Under the pieces are notes generated by a model. The model searched no databases. It saw only the letters and a program-made list of their open reading frames with translations, and was not told the DNA's origin. Positions 16,164 through 24,200 of a stretch of DNA of 35,379 bases are shown here, in pieces. Both the position numbers and the translations under genes were made by a program. The stretch's first letter is position 1. Every line of letters begins with the position of its first letter. This DNA is from Clostridiales bacterium (GTDB lineage: Bacteria; Bacillota; Clostridia; Saccharofermentanales; Saccharofermentanaceae), in assembly GCA_017509205.1 (NCBI GenBank), contig JAFWQF010000043.1, positions 1 through 35,379 on the forward strand, read 5' to 3'.

Positions 16164-17417
16164 ATGCGGGTAATTGGAATTGTTGCGGAATTTAATCCGT
16201 TCCATAAAGGTCACGAGAACCTTATCGCCCGTGCCCGTGAGATCGTAAACGACTCCAGGGCGATAGTAATGCCCGTCATATCCGAATCGTTCGTTCAGCG
16301 CGGCCTTCCGGCCATGATCCCCGCAGACGTCAGGACAAAGCAGGCTCTGCGATGCGGTGCCGACGTCGTTTTAGGTCTTCCTTTCACATATTCCTGTGCG
16401 CCCTCCGCCCGTTTCGCTCTGGGCGGTATCGCCACTTTGCTTTCAACGGGAGTCGTAACGGACATCGCTTTCGGTTATGACGCAGGAACTCCGGAACTCT
16501 TAAGATCGATCGCCGAGCAGACTGATGAGAATTCCCCTGAATTCAAGGAAGCCCTAAGAAATGCTCTTTCCGAAGGCAGTTCTTATCCTTCGGCGCGCGC
16601 ATCGGCGATAAAAGCCTGTTTAAATGACACTTCCGATGAAATAGACGCGGTTCTTAAAAGTCCCAACTCGATCCTCGCTCTGGAGTATCTTTCGGCACTT
16701 AAGAAAATCGACAAAAAGAACAAAGTGAACATAATCATGATCCCCAGGGATCAGAGCCTTGAAGGAGCAACTTCCATCAGAAAGAAGATGACGGGGTGCG
16801 CTCCCTCATACAGCCAGGCTGAACTGTTCAACACGCTGAAGGGCGCGATGCCCGACAAAGCCCTTGCTTCAATGCTCGGAAGCTATTCCGCAGGAGAATT
16901 CAAATTCCCTGACATGGCATCTTACATCCGAAGCGCGATGCTTCACATTTCATCCGCACAGGGCAGCATCAGTGATTCAGCCTATATGGGCGATGATCTT
17001 GACGGCTATCTGAAGAACATGGTCTCAGACTTAAGGCCTGGCGACCTGCCGAGGGATGATCATTCACTTGAAGCTTTCGCCAAAAAGGCTGATACAAAGC
17101 GTTTCACCATGACACGCATATATAGGGCCATCGCCTCATTTGAAGCAGGTCAGAATAAAGAACTTGTATCTCTCAACCATCCGCCCTACATTAGGGTTCT
17201 GGGCTTTAACCGCGAAGGTCGCTACTGCCTTAAGATCATAGGCAAGTGCACAAAGCTTCCTGTCATCAGCAATCCGTCCGATGCTCTCGAGCTTATCTCC
17301 GGCAACAGCGAACTTAAGCAGGTCTTTGAACTCGAAATGCGGGCCTCCGCGATCGCAAACGAGCTCTACGGCAGAGACATCGCTTATTCCTGGAGCTCAA
17401 AACCCGTAATGCTTTGA
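16164..17417 (+). CDS. tmcAL: tRNA(Met) cytidine acetate ligase
   Basis: Activates acetate with ATP and transfers acetyl to N4 of the wobble cytidine of elongator tRNA-Met. The 417-residue product (family ~400) begins VIGIVAEFNPFHKGH, a nucleotidyltransferase HxGH motif at residues 14-17, with ESFVQRGLPAMIPADVRTKQAL and GADVVLGLPF following, and the second nucleotide motif TSIRKKM near residue 200. GAGGGG lies eleven bases before the ATG. It is divergent from the membrane-protein gene and sits near pta-ackA, which makes the acetate this enzyme needs. A bidirectional terminator closes it. Confidence 0.94.
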   Translation: MRVIGIVAEFNPFHKGHENLIARAREIVNDSRAIVMPVISESFVQRGLPAMIPADVRTKQALRCGADVVLGLPFTYSCAPSARFALGGIATLLSTGVVTDIAFGYDAGTPELLRSIAEQTDENSPEFKEALRNALSEGSSYPSARASAIKACLNDTSDEIDAVLKSPNSILALEYLSALKKIDKKNKVNIIMIPRDQSLEGATSIRKKMTGCAPSYSQAELFNTLKGAMPDKALASMLGSYSAGEFKFPDMASYIRSAMLHISSAQGSISDSAYMGDDLDGYLKNMVSDLRPGDLPRDDHSLEAFAKKADTKRFTMTRIYRAIASFEAGQNKELVSLNHPPYIRVLGFNREGRYCLKIIGKCTKLPVISNPSDALELISGNSELKQVFELEMRASAIANELYGRDIAYSWSSKPVML

Positions 17418-17456
17418 AAATAAAAATCCCGCAGCGTTAACTGCGGGATTTGTTTT
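17416..17456. terminator. Bidirectional rho-independent terminator between tmcAL and rpsT
   Basis: A 10-bp stem AATCCCGCAG (17425-17434) and CTGCGGGATT (17441-17450) with a six-base loop. The plus strand continues TGTTTT; the minus strand continues into a T-rich tract (TTTTTATTTT), so both converging genes can use it, rpsT more strongly. Confidence 0.88.
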
Positions 17457-17474
17457 CCTGATTGAAACCGCTTA

Positions 17475-17732
17475 TTACTTGTCAGCTTTAGCAGCCTTAG
17501 CAAGTCTGGACTTTGTCCTTGCAGCAGCGTTCTTGCTCATGTGGCCCTTAGCAGCAGCCTGATCAACTGCCTTCTGAGTAGCCTTGAGTGTAGCCTCGAC
17601 GTTCTCGCCTGCAGCAACATTTGCCTTAGCCTTCTTGATCGTCGTACGGATAGCTGTCTTCTTGCTCTTGTTAGCGGCAGCCTTCTTCTCGGAAACGGTT
17701 ACACGCTTGATAGCTGATTTAACGTTAGGCAT
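17475..17732 (-). CDS. rpsT: 30S ribosomal protein S20
   Basis: An 85-residue, very basic Lys/Ala-rich protein that binds 16S rRNA in the small subunit body. The start MPNVKSAIKRV and the tail SKNAAARTKSRLAKA are diagnostic; length matches the family (about 85-90). AAGGAG precedes the ATG. It is monocistronic: a near-consensus promoter overlaps the end of the upstream methyltransferase gene, and a strong terminator follows. Confidence 0.97.
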   Translation of the reverse strand: MPNVKSAIKRVTVSEKKAAANKSKKTAIRTTIKKAKANVAAGENVEATLKATQKAVDQAAAKGHMSKNAAARTKSRLAKAAKADK

Positions 17733-17774
17733 ATATACTCTCCTTATTAATGGGTATCCTAAATTTACCGAAGA

Positions 17775-17803
17775 ATTGTATCACGATTGTTATTCGTTAT
17801 CAA
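17775..17803 (-). promoter_or_regulatory. Sigma-70-type promoter of rpsT
   Basis: Minus-strand TTGATA (17798-17803) and TACAAT (17775-17780) with a 17-base spacer. The -35 lies within the last codons of the upstream methyltransferase gene. The expected leader is about 36 bases. Confidence 0.72.
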
Positions 17804-18512
17804 TACCTTTTGTAGCCTCATAGAGCCCTATGCTTGCGGCGATCGTGATATTGAGACTGTCAATCGCATTTGAGTGGTCTATCCTGATGGGACGGCCGAT
17901 CTTCGAAAACTCCGCAGGAAGCCCCGTTGCCTCATTTCCCATGATCAGTGAAAAGGGCTTTTCTATTACTGTTTCGTGCAGTTTCGTACTGCCGTCGAGC
18001 ATGAAAGGATAGAGTTTATTATCGGGAAATTTCGATGCATATTCCTCAAAAGATGAGAACACCTCCGCCCTTACGCTTGCGGCGGCACCCATGGAAGCCC
18101 TGATGACCTTGGGATCAAAATGGTCAACAGCCGGCGGGATTATCGCGAGGTTTCTGACGCCGAATCCCAGGCAACTTCTCATTATCGTGCCCATGTTTCC
18201 TGCGTTGGAGGGATTTACGAGAACCATGTGGTTGCCGTTTTCGATATGCTCTCCCCTCTTTTCGATGACGCAGATAACGAAGCAGTTCTCTTTTTTCGAT
18301 AGGATGTTGAACGGCTTCTCCTCAACGGAAACCGGGATGGAGTTCCCGCAAAGAGCCTTTATCTTTTCGATCGTTTCATCAGATCTGAACTGCGGATGGA
18401 GTATTACCGCCCTGACCTTTTCCTTCGCGTGAAGGAGATATTCCATGACGACGGTCGCGCCGAGACCGTAGGTCTGATCCGAATCCTTCCTGTAGCTTGC
18501 AACCCTGATCAA
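17790..18512 (-). CDS. TrmH/SpoU-family RNA 2'-O-methyltransferase
   Basis: A SPOUT-class methyltransferase using S-adenosylmethionine, probably on tRNA or rRNA ribose. The product is 240 residues from a TTG at 18512 (GGGGGA seven bases upstream); an earlier in-frame TTG at 18527 has no Shine-Dalgarno sequence. The C-terminal half has the knot motifs: VLVNPSNAGNMGTIMRSC (motif 1 with the Asn and Arg), RASMGAAASV, LIMGNEATGLP (motif 2 with Asn/Glu), and DSLNITIAASIGLYE (motif 3). The N-terminal ~100 residues have the usual substrate-binding character. The precise RNA target is unknown. It lies divergent to a small membrane protein. Confidence 0.9.
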   Translation of the reverse strand: MIRVASYRKDSDQTYGLGATVVMEYLLHAKEKVRAVILHPQFRSDETIEKIKALCGNSIPVSVEEKPFNILSKKENCFVICVIEKRGEHIENGNHMVLVNPSNAGNMGTIMRSCLGFGVRNLAIIPPAVDHFDPKVIRASMGAAASVRAEVFSSFEEYASKFPDNKLYPFMLDGSTKLHETVIEKPFSLIMGNEATGLPAEFSKIGRPIRIDHSNAIDSLNITIAASIGLYEATKGIDNE

Positions 18513-18544
18513 AACAAAATCCCCCAAAAAATATTAATTATGCT

Positions 18545-18550
18545 ATTATA
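18545..18550 (-). promoter_or_regulatory. Possible -10 in the gap before the RNA methyltransferase gene
   Basis: The 71-bp A+T-rich gap shared by two divergent genes carries TATAAT on the minus strand, 33 bases before the TTG start. No -35 stands out on either strand, and the plus-strand promoter of the small membrane protein was not resolved. Confidence 0.3.
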
Positions 18551-18583
18551 ACCATAATTCTCATTCAAAGGATGGTGTTAAAT

Positions 18584-18940
18584 ATGGGAGAAAAGAAAGG
18601 ACTGAGCGAACCTTATAGCGGTCAGCTCACATCAAACGCAAAACTGTTTTCGATCCTGGCATACATCGGAGCTCTTTGGCTCCTTGGTCTTCTCATCAGA
18701 CCCGACAAGGAATGTCCCTTCGTAAGACATCACGTAAACAACGGAATCCTCCTTCTCATCGGATTCGGTGCATATTCCGTTCTCGGAATCTTCATCGGAA
18801 GGATTCCTTTCATCGGCTGGATCTTAAACCTCGGTGTTTACGGCTGCCTCGTTTTCGTAATGGTATACGGAATCATTTCTGCTGCCAGAACAAAGCTTTT
18901 CAACATTCCGCTCGTTAACGGAGTCAAGATCGTTAAGTAA
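18584..18940 (+). CDS. Small membrane protein resembling DUF4870/Tic20-like proteins
   Basis: A 118-residue protein with three or four hydrophobic helices (FSILAYIGALWLLGLLI, NNGILLLIGFGAYSVLGIFI, IGWILNLGVYGCLVFVMVYGII). The phrase FVRHHVNNGILLL between helices is the pattern seen in DUF4870-type proteins (H-x-N-x-G). I prefer the ATG at 18584: AAGGATGG lies before it, and an earlier in-frame ATG at 18572 is inside that Shine-Dalgarno stretch. The role is unknown. It is a single gene followed by a hairpin and then tRNA-Pro. Confidence 0.75.
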   Translation: MGEKKGLSEPYSGQLTSNAKLFSILAYIGALWLLGLLIRPDKECPFVRHHVNNGILLLIGFGAYSVLGIFIGRIPFIGWILNLGVYGCLVFVMVYGIISAARTKLFNIPLVNGVKIVK

Positions 18941-18965
18941 TCAGGTATTTGCTTAAAGATTTCCA

Positions 18966-18995
18966 AAGACCCGCATCAGTTTTGGTGCGGGTCTT
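18966..18995 (+). terminator. Strong hairpin after the small membrane protein gene (weak U-tract)
   Basis: A 10-bp stem AAGACCCGCA (18966-18975) with TGCGGGTCTT (18986-18995) and a ten-base loop. Only CCATTT follows, so as an intrinsic terminator it is incomplete. It sits 25 bp past the stop and just before the tRNA promoter, which fits a transcription boundary. Confidence 0.6.
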
Positions 18996-18999
18996 CCAT

Positions 19000-19028
19000 T
19001 TGCAGATGCGGCTTAAAACATATATAAT
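19000..19028 (+). promoter_or_regulatory. Near-consensus promoter of tRNA-Pro
   Basis: TTGCAG (19000-19005), a 17-base spacer, and a perfect TATAAT (19023-19028). The expected transcription start is near 19035, nine bases before the mature tRNA 5' end. Confidence 0.85.
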
Positions 19029-19043
19029 TACCGCCGTGAGTAT

Positions 19044-19119
19044 CGAGGTGTAGCGCAGTTGGTAGCGTACGTGCTTTGGGAGCATGGGGTCGCAGGTTCG
19101 AATCCTGTCACCTCGACCA
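19044..19119 (+). tRNA. tRNA-Pro (anticodon TGG)
   Basis: Acceptor stem CGAGGTG (19044-19050) pairs with CACCTCG (19109-19115), followed by discriminator A and an encoded CCA (19117-19119). The D arm TAGCGCAGTTGGTAGCG, the anticodon loop TTTGGGA between CGTGC and GCATG, and the T arm with GGTTCGAATCC are all present. The 7-base anticodon loop gives TGG, decoding CCN proline codons. Confidence 0.97.
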
Positions 19120-19126
19120 GATAAGA

Positions 19127-19163
19127 AACAGCGGTCTGATTTTTCATCAGGCTGCTGTTTTTT
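19127..19163. terminator. Terminator after tRNA-Pro, also facing the ABC permease gene
   Basis: Outer stem AACAGC (19127-19132) with GCTGTT (19154-19159), inner stem CTGAT with ATCAG, and a three-base mismatched bulge on each side. On the plus strand it is followed directly by a T-run. On the minus strand it lies about 20 bp past the stop of the ABC permease gene but has a poorer T-tract. Confidence 0.8.
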
Positions 19164-19181
19164 ATCGGTAAGTGCCGCTGA

Positions 19182-19916
19182 TCAGACCACGTTATATCTT
19201 TTGTCGGCCAGTATCTTTGAAGCGATGATAGAACAGATGATCTCTAAAGTCATTGTTATGAGCAGACCAACCGGAATGTTTATTTCCTGGTCAGCCTGTG
19301 AAGCGTTCATAATAACAATGTACAAAGCACAATTCACAAGTACTTCAATGATTATGGCAAACAGCAGATTCCTGACCGTCTTGGAAGGATCGAAGCTTCT
19401 GCTGACAACAATTGCAAGAAGGATCAGAAAACCAATTGCGGCAGATATGATTAAGCATGTGACAAAACTGTTAAAAAAGCGCAATGTCCATTCATTCAAA
19501 ATGTTTCTGCGGTAATCACCGGAGTAATCTTCTTTGTTGAATGATAATACTATCAGCATTTGAAGATCATCATTAAAAAGCAAAGCTACAATCAGGCTTT
19601 CGATGATGATCGCCGGAATTGCTTTAGAGAATATTATCTCTGATTTTTTGTAAGGAAGAGAATAATACTTATACGACTTTCCCAGTAGAAGATCAGCGAC
19701 AAACGTCTTGTACAGGCTCATCACTATTGAAGCTATGCAAAGAACATAAAGCACTATCGAGATCAGCTGTAATGCTGCTTCCACATATGTCGGGAGCGTA
19801 ATGTATTCATTTCCCGCGAAGTTTGTAACTGTTTGGACCGCCAATGTTGCCAGAAACAACAGGCCATTGCTCAACAACAGTTTTTTCGTCGTATCAAGCG
19901 CTAATTTACCCTTCAT
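19182..19916 (-). CDS. ABC-2-type exporter permease
   Basis: A 244-residue integral membrane protein with about six hydrophobic helices (for example LLLSNGLLFLATLAV, LISIVLYVLCIASIVMSL, AIPAIIIESLIVALLF, CLIISAAIGFLILLAIVV, LLFAIIIEVLVNCALYIVI and a last helix near LLITMTLEIICSIIA). It is the membrane half of the exporter whose ATPase is encoded upstream. I take the ATG at 19916, preceded by GGAGGTG and overlapping the ATPase gene by 11 bp; a longer reading lies within the ATPase gene. Repressor, ATPase and permease form one GntR-controlled operon. The substrate is unknown; related YtrA-type systems respond to cell-envelope stress. Confidence 0.82.
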   Translation of the reverse strand: MKGKLALDTTKKLLLSNGLLFLATLAVQTVTNFAGNEYITLPTYVEAALQLISIVLYVLCIASIVMSLYKTFVADLLLGKSYKYYSLPYKKSEIIFSKAIPAIIIESLIVALLFNDDLQMLIVLSFNKEDYSGDYRRNILNEWTLRFFNSFVTCLIISAAIGFLILLAIVVSRSFDPSKTVRNLLFAIIIEVLVNCALYIVIMNASQADQEINIPVGLLITMTLEIICSIIASKILADKRYNVV

Positions 19917-20634
19917 TGTTTTCACCTCCAAACCAATCAACTTTGAAAGTTTCCTTAAAGAATTCATTTAATGATCTGCCTGTTTCTTCCCTTATCTCTT
20001 CAACCAGTTTGTGGCAGAAGAGTTTGCCTTCTTTGATCATGATCACTTCATCAAGGATCGTCTCAACATCATTGAGAAGGTGTGTCGAGATGATAACGGA
20101 AGCATCTTCTTTGAACTCTTTGAGTATCGTTGTCACGATCGCTTCCCTGTTTACCGGGTCAACGTTGGCGAGCGGTTCATCAAGGAGATATAACTTTGCA
20201 TCCCTGCTGAGAGTCAGGATGAGCATAAGGATCTCGCGCGTGCCTTTTGAAAGAGAGCTTATCTTAGCGTTTTCATCGATCTTAAAGGTCTTAAGATATT
20301 GTTTGCATTTTTCAGCATCAAAATCCTTGTGATAATGGCTATAGAATTTTACTGCCTTAATGACCTTATCATTTCCGCCAAACAGATCATGATCGGGAAG
20401 GTAACTGATGACGGCTTTGGCTTCAGGTCCGGCTTTTTTGCCGTCTACCGTAATCTCTCCTCCGTCCAGTGTCAGGAAATCCGCAATGAGCTTAATGATC
20501 GTCGTTTTGCCCGAACCGTTTGGAGAAGCAAGTCCGACGATCGTACCCGGCTTTATCTGAAAACTGACGCCGTCCATCACTGTTTTCGAGCCGTATTTCT
20601 TTACTATGTTTTTCACTTCAACGTTATAACTCAT
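19906..20634 (-). CDS. ABC transporter ATP-binding protein (YtrB/ABC-2 type)
   Basis: A 242-residue ATPase driving the adjacent permease. The Walker A reads LASPNGSGKTT (about residues 35-45), where the first Gly of GxxxxGKT is Ser. The Q-loop position is unclear (ISYLPDHDLFGG lacks Gln). The signature is LSKGT instead of LSGGQ, the Walker B is LYLLDEPLANVD with an intact catalytic Glu, and the switch His is in IISTHLL. These deviations are common in this exporter branch and do not by themselves mean inactivity. The ATG overlaps the repressor stop (ATGA), and a GGAGGCGGG lies just upstream. Confidence 0.93.
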   Translation of the reverse strand: MSYNVEVKNIVKKYGSKTVMDGVSFQIKPGTIVGLASPNGSGKTTIIKLIADFLTLDGGEITVDGKKAGPEAKAVISYLPDHDLFGGNDKVIKAVKFYSHYHKDFDAEKCKQYLKTFKIDENAKISSLSKGTREILMLILTLSRDAKLYLLDEPLANVDPVNREAIVTTILKEFKEDASVIISTHLLNDVETILDEVIMIKEGKLFCHKLVEEIREETGRSLNEFFKETFKVDWFGGENNEG

Positions 20635-20993
20635 TTGCTTCCCGCCTCCTTTAACACTTCGATCGCTTCTTCCAGCGTCAGACCTGCCGACTTTGTAAAA
20701 GCAATATAGTCTTGGGCTGCTTTCAGTGCTGCACCTTTGCGGTAATCCGCTATGAGTGCGCTGTTTTCAGTAACGTATCTTCCGCTGTTACGCTGCGTTA
20801 CGATAAGCCCGCTTTCTTCAAGTGCACTCAGGGCTTTTTGCATCGTATTGGGATTAACTCCCGCCTCCACTGCATATTCTCTTACGGACGGAAGCTTATC
20901 GCCGGCATTGTATTTTCCGGAAACAACATCAACCGTGACCCGTTCAACTATTTGTTGGAAGAGCGGCCGTGACTCATCGAAATTCCAGCTCAT
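20631..20993 (-). CDS. GntR-family repressor, YtrA subfamily
   Basis: A 120-residue regulator: an N-terminal winged helix-turn-helix (FDESRPLFQQIVERVTVDVVSG, LPSVREYAVEAGVNPNTMQKAL, GLIVTQRNSGRYVT) and a short C-terminal helical dimerisation tail with no ligand-binding domain, the YtrA layout. I use the ATG at 20993, six bases after GAAAGGA; an ATG two codons earlier abuts that sequence. It is the first gene of its own ABC exporter operon. The 22-nt palindrome overlapping the promoter is the obvious binding site, implying autorepression relieved by an unknown signal. Confidence 0.93.
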   Translation of the reverse strand: MSWNFDESRPLFQQIVERVTVDVVSGKYNAGDKLPSVREYAVEAGVNPNTMQKALSALEESGLIVTQRNSGRYVTENSALIADYRKGAALKAAQDYIAFTKSAGLTLEEAIEVLKEAGSK

Positions 20994-21066
20994 AGTCATT
21001 CCTTTCGTAAATCAATAGGATGTAGATTCAAGACACATGTGTTGCAGGATGTTCTGTTTGCGCAAA

Positions 21067-21088
21067 CTGTACTACTGCACTAATACAG
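21067..21088. promoter_or_regulatory. Palindromic operator for the GntR/YtrA repressor
   Basis: CTGTACTACTGCACTAATACAG: the two halves match at 18 of 22 symmetric positions (arms CTGTA-TA and TA-TACAG). It overlaps the -10 box and expected start of the repressor promoter. Size and position suit a dimeric winged-helix repressor of this subfamily. Binding is inferred. Confidence 0.7.
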
Positions 21089-21113
21089 TAACACGCCTTA
21101 ACACGAGTGTCAA
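21085..21113 (-). promoter_or_regulatory. Promoter of the GntR-ABC exporter operon
   Basis: Minus-strand consensus TTGACA (21108-21113), a 17-base spacer, and TACTGT (21085-21090). The weak -10 lies inside the operator palindrome. A second small inverted repeat, AGTGT/ACACT, surrounds the -35. The leader to the repressor start is about 85 bases. Confidence 0.65.
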
Positions 21114-21120
21114 CACTAGT

Positions 21121-21269
21121 GAAAACAGAACCGGAACAATACCGGTCCGGCCAAAAATATAAAATAATCTTATTATTTTGAAACATGATATTAATATTTG
21201 GTCAGTATAATACAGATAATTAGTTCAGGCTTTTCGGAGACCACGCTTCATTGCAGAGAATAATAAACG
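21121..21269 (+). promoter_or_regulatory. Intergenic region with candidate promoter for the large ABC permease
   Basis: The rest of the 276-bp gap holds ACCGG...CCGGT (about 21130-21146, short hairpin), a perfect AAAATAAT/ATTATTTT hairpin (21161-21179), and TATAAT at 21206-21211, about 59 bases before the permease start. No spaced -35 partner is clear (TTGAAA at 21177 is 23 bases from the -10). The permease start itself has only a weak SD (GCAGAG). Confidence 0.4.
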
Positions 21270-24200
21270 ATGAGAAAAGCGTTCACTAAAGACGTAACCA
21301 AAAACATTACCAAGCAGAAAGTATCATTCCTTTCCGTCCTGATAATCGCGCTCATCGGCGTCACGGTCTACCTCGGCATCGAGTATGCGACAAAAGCCTT
21401 AAAACTCAACGGTTCAGAATTCTATAACAACGCCAATTTCCGTGACATCGAGATCGTTGCAACGCATCTTCTGAGTGAAGAAGACCTTGAAACCTTAAGG
21501 AAGACCGAAGGTGTCACCGATGTTGAAGGCATCCGCGTACTCACTGCCGCAGCTGCATTCACCGGCGGCAAGACCAACGTTACCGTAGTCTCACTGTCCG
21601 ACAGGATCAACATGACAAACATGGTCACAGGAGCTCTGCCCTCCGACAGCAATGAGTGCGCAGTCGAAAAACTCATCGCGGAAGAAAACGGCTGGAAAGT
21701 CGGCGATGAACTGGTCATAGAGTTTTCAGAAGATGAAAAAGACAATGCCAAATACCTTAAGCAAACCCGCTTCGTCATCACAGGCATCGTCATCCATCCG
21801 GATCACATCAACACCAACGTCCCCGGTGCGGATTATGTTCTCGTAAAACCCGAAGTGTTTGACGGCGAAGCTCTTGACGGATGCTACATGAAAGCTGAGA
21901 TCGTTGTCGATAAGCCCGCAGGCATCAACCGTTTCACCAATGACTATGAATCACTGGTTTCCGGCATCTATGACAGGATCGAAAAGCTGAGTGCCGAGCG
22001 CACTCCCCTGCGCGACAGCACCGTACGCAATACCTACCAAAAAGAGATAGACAAGAACCAGGCCAAACTCGACGATGCAAAGAAGCAGATAGAGGACGGC
22101 GAAAAGGCACTATCTGACGGCGAGAAGGAACTTGCCGACGGAAAGACAGAACTAGACAAGGCCGCCGTTGATCTGGACAACGGCTGGAAGAAACTGGAAG
22201 ATGCCAAAAAGCAGCTTGACGATGCCAAGAAAGACATCGACGCCGGTCAGCAAGAACTGGATAAGAACCGCAAGAAACTCGAAGATGCCAAGAAGCAGCT
22301 CGATAAGGCAAAGAAGGAACTCACAAGCGGCTGGAATAAGATTGAAGACAACAAAGCTTCCATCCGCAAGAAGATCAAAGGCGTCATCGACAAACTGATC
22401 GGTGAGGATTCCTCTAAATACATTAAATGGGCTTCGCGTAAAAAACTGAATCTGAACAACCGCAAACAGACTGCCACCGAGTTCTATCTGACGACAAATT
22501 TCAAAGTCGATCTGAGCAAAACGCTCGAGAACAGGATCGCAGCCTTCTACAATTCTTCCAAGTTTCCGAAGAAGCTGTTAAGGGCCATATACCGCCAGCA
22601 GCAGATAGATGCCGGCGTAGATCCCGGAAACATCCCTGAACCTACTTCGGCAGATCTGCAGAAAGTCAGAGATTATCTCACCAAAGAGACGCGCAAGCTT
22701 CTCCCTTCCATTGCGGACAAATACGACTATCTCGTCAAGAATCTGAAAAAGTGGGATTCAGGACGCAACCAGTATCTGAAAGGTCTCAAGGAATACAAGA
22801 ACGGTCTTGCCAAGTTCAAGGCCGGAGAAAAGAAGTTCAATCAGGGTAAGGAAAAATACAATAAGGGACTCAAGGAATATCAGTCAGGTCTTACTAAATA
22901 CAACGAAGGAAAGGAAAAATACGAAAAGGGTCTTGCCGACTACAACGAAGGTCTAAAGACCCTGAACGAAAAGAAGGCGGAGCTTCAGAAAGGCAAAGCC
23001 GAATATGAGGACGGCGTTGCAAAGCTTAACGATGCACGCAGGCAGCTCGAAAAGACAAGGCTTTCCAAATGGATAATCCTTAAGGGATCGGGCAACGCAG
23101 GCTTCGTTCAGCTTCAGCTCGGAAGCGCCGCATTGGGCGACCTCGAAGGCACGTTCGCGACAATGTTCCTCGCACTTGCGATCCTCGTAATCTATGCAAC
23201 GGTATGCAAGATGATAGACGAACAGAGGACCCAGGTCGGAACGGTCAAAGCACTCGGTTTCTTTGTACGTGAAGTCTCAGTCAAATACATAGCATTCGGA
23301 CTCAGTGCCACCATGATGGGCATCATTGGCGGCATTCTCGTGGCCTGGCTTGCGCTCGAGCCGTACATTCTCCAGTCTTATTCGATCTACTACATCTTCG
23401 TCATCAGGACCTACATCCTGTTCCCTCCTACCGTCATTGTCATCATCACTGGCATCGTAATGTCGGTCGCAACGGTCCTCTTCGCGGTCACCAAAACACT
23501 GAAGGTCCCTGCTACAGTTCTGTTAAAGCCGGCTGCACCTCAGGGCCGTATGAAGCAGAAGAAAAAGTCAGGAAAGCTTCCTCTTTTCCTGAGAGTCATT
23601 CCTCTCAACATGAAGATGGACATCAAGCGTGTCATCGTAACAATCGCGAGCATCATGGGATGCTGCGCACTCATCGTGGTCGGTTTCTCACTCAAGGATT
23701 CGGTGTCCGGCGCAGTTGTCAGTCAGTATTCCAAGGTCATCAAATACGACAAGGTAATACGTTTTGATACTGATGACGAAGACAGCAAAAAGGAAATCGT
23801 GACAGCCCTTAAGAATGCCGGAGCTGAATATACCGAAGTAATGGAGACCAGCATCACATATACCGTTACCGAACTTCAGATGGCAACTCTTGTCGTGGGA
23901 GACTTAAATGAGATCGCAGGCATGAGAGAACTCACCGACTGGAAGACAGGCAAAACGGTAAGCATTACCGATGACGGCATCTATATCCACAGACGTGCTG
24001 CTGAGATCTACAACCTGACAGAAGGAAGCAAGATAAGCATCGCAATAGATGGTATCTACACCGCGGATTTCACGGTCGCCGGTATTTTCGACAACCATAT
24101 CGGCCAGCTCATGATACTGAGCCCTGAATGCTTAAGGACGCATTTTGACGATCTCGAATACAAGCCCGACACGATGTATGTAAGAACATCAGGCGGCAAT

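Noticed and set aside
17733..17774. Ribosomal-protein leader regulatory structure before rpsT
   Set aside because: The leader is short and I see no stable fold in it, only a promoter and Shine-Dalgarno sequence.
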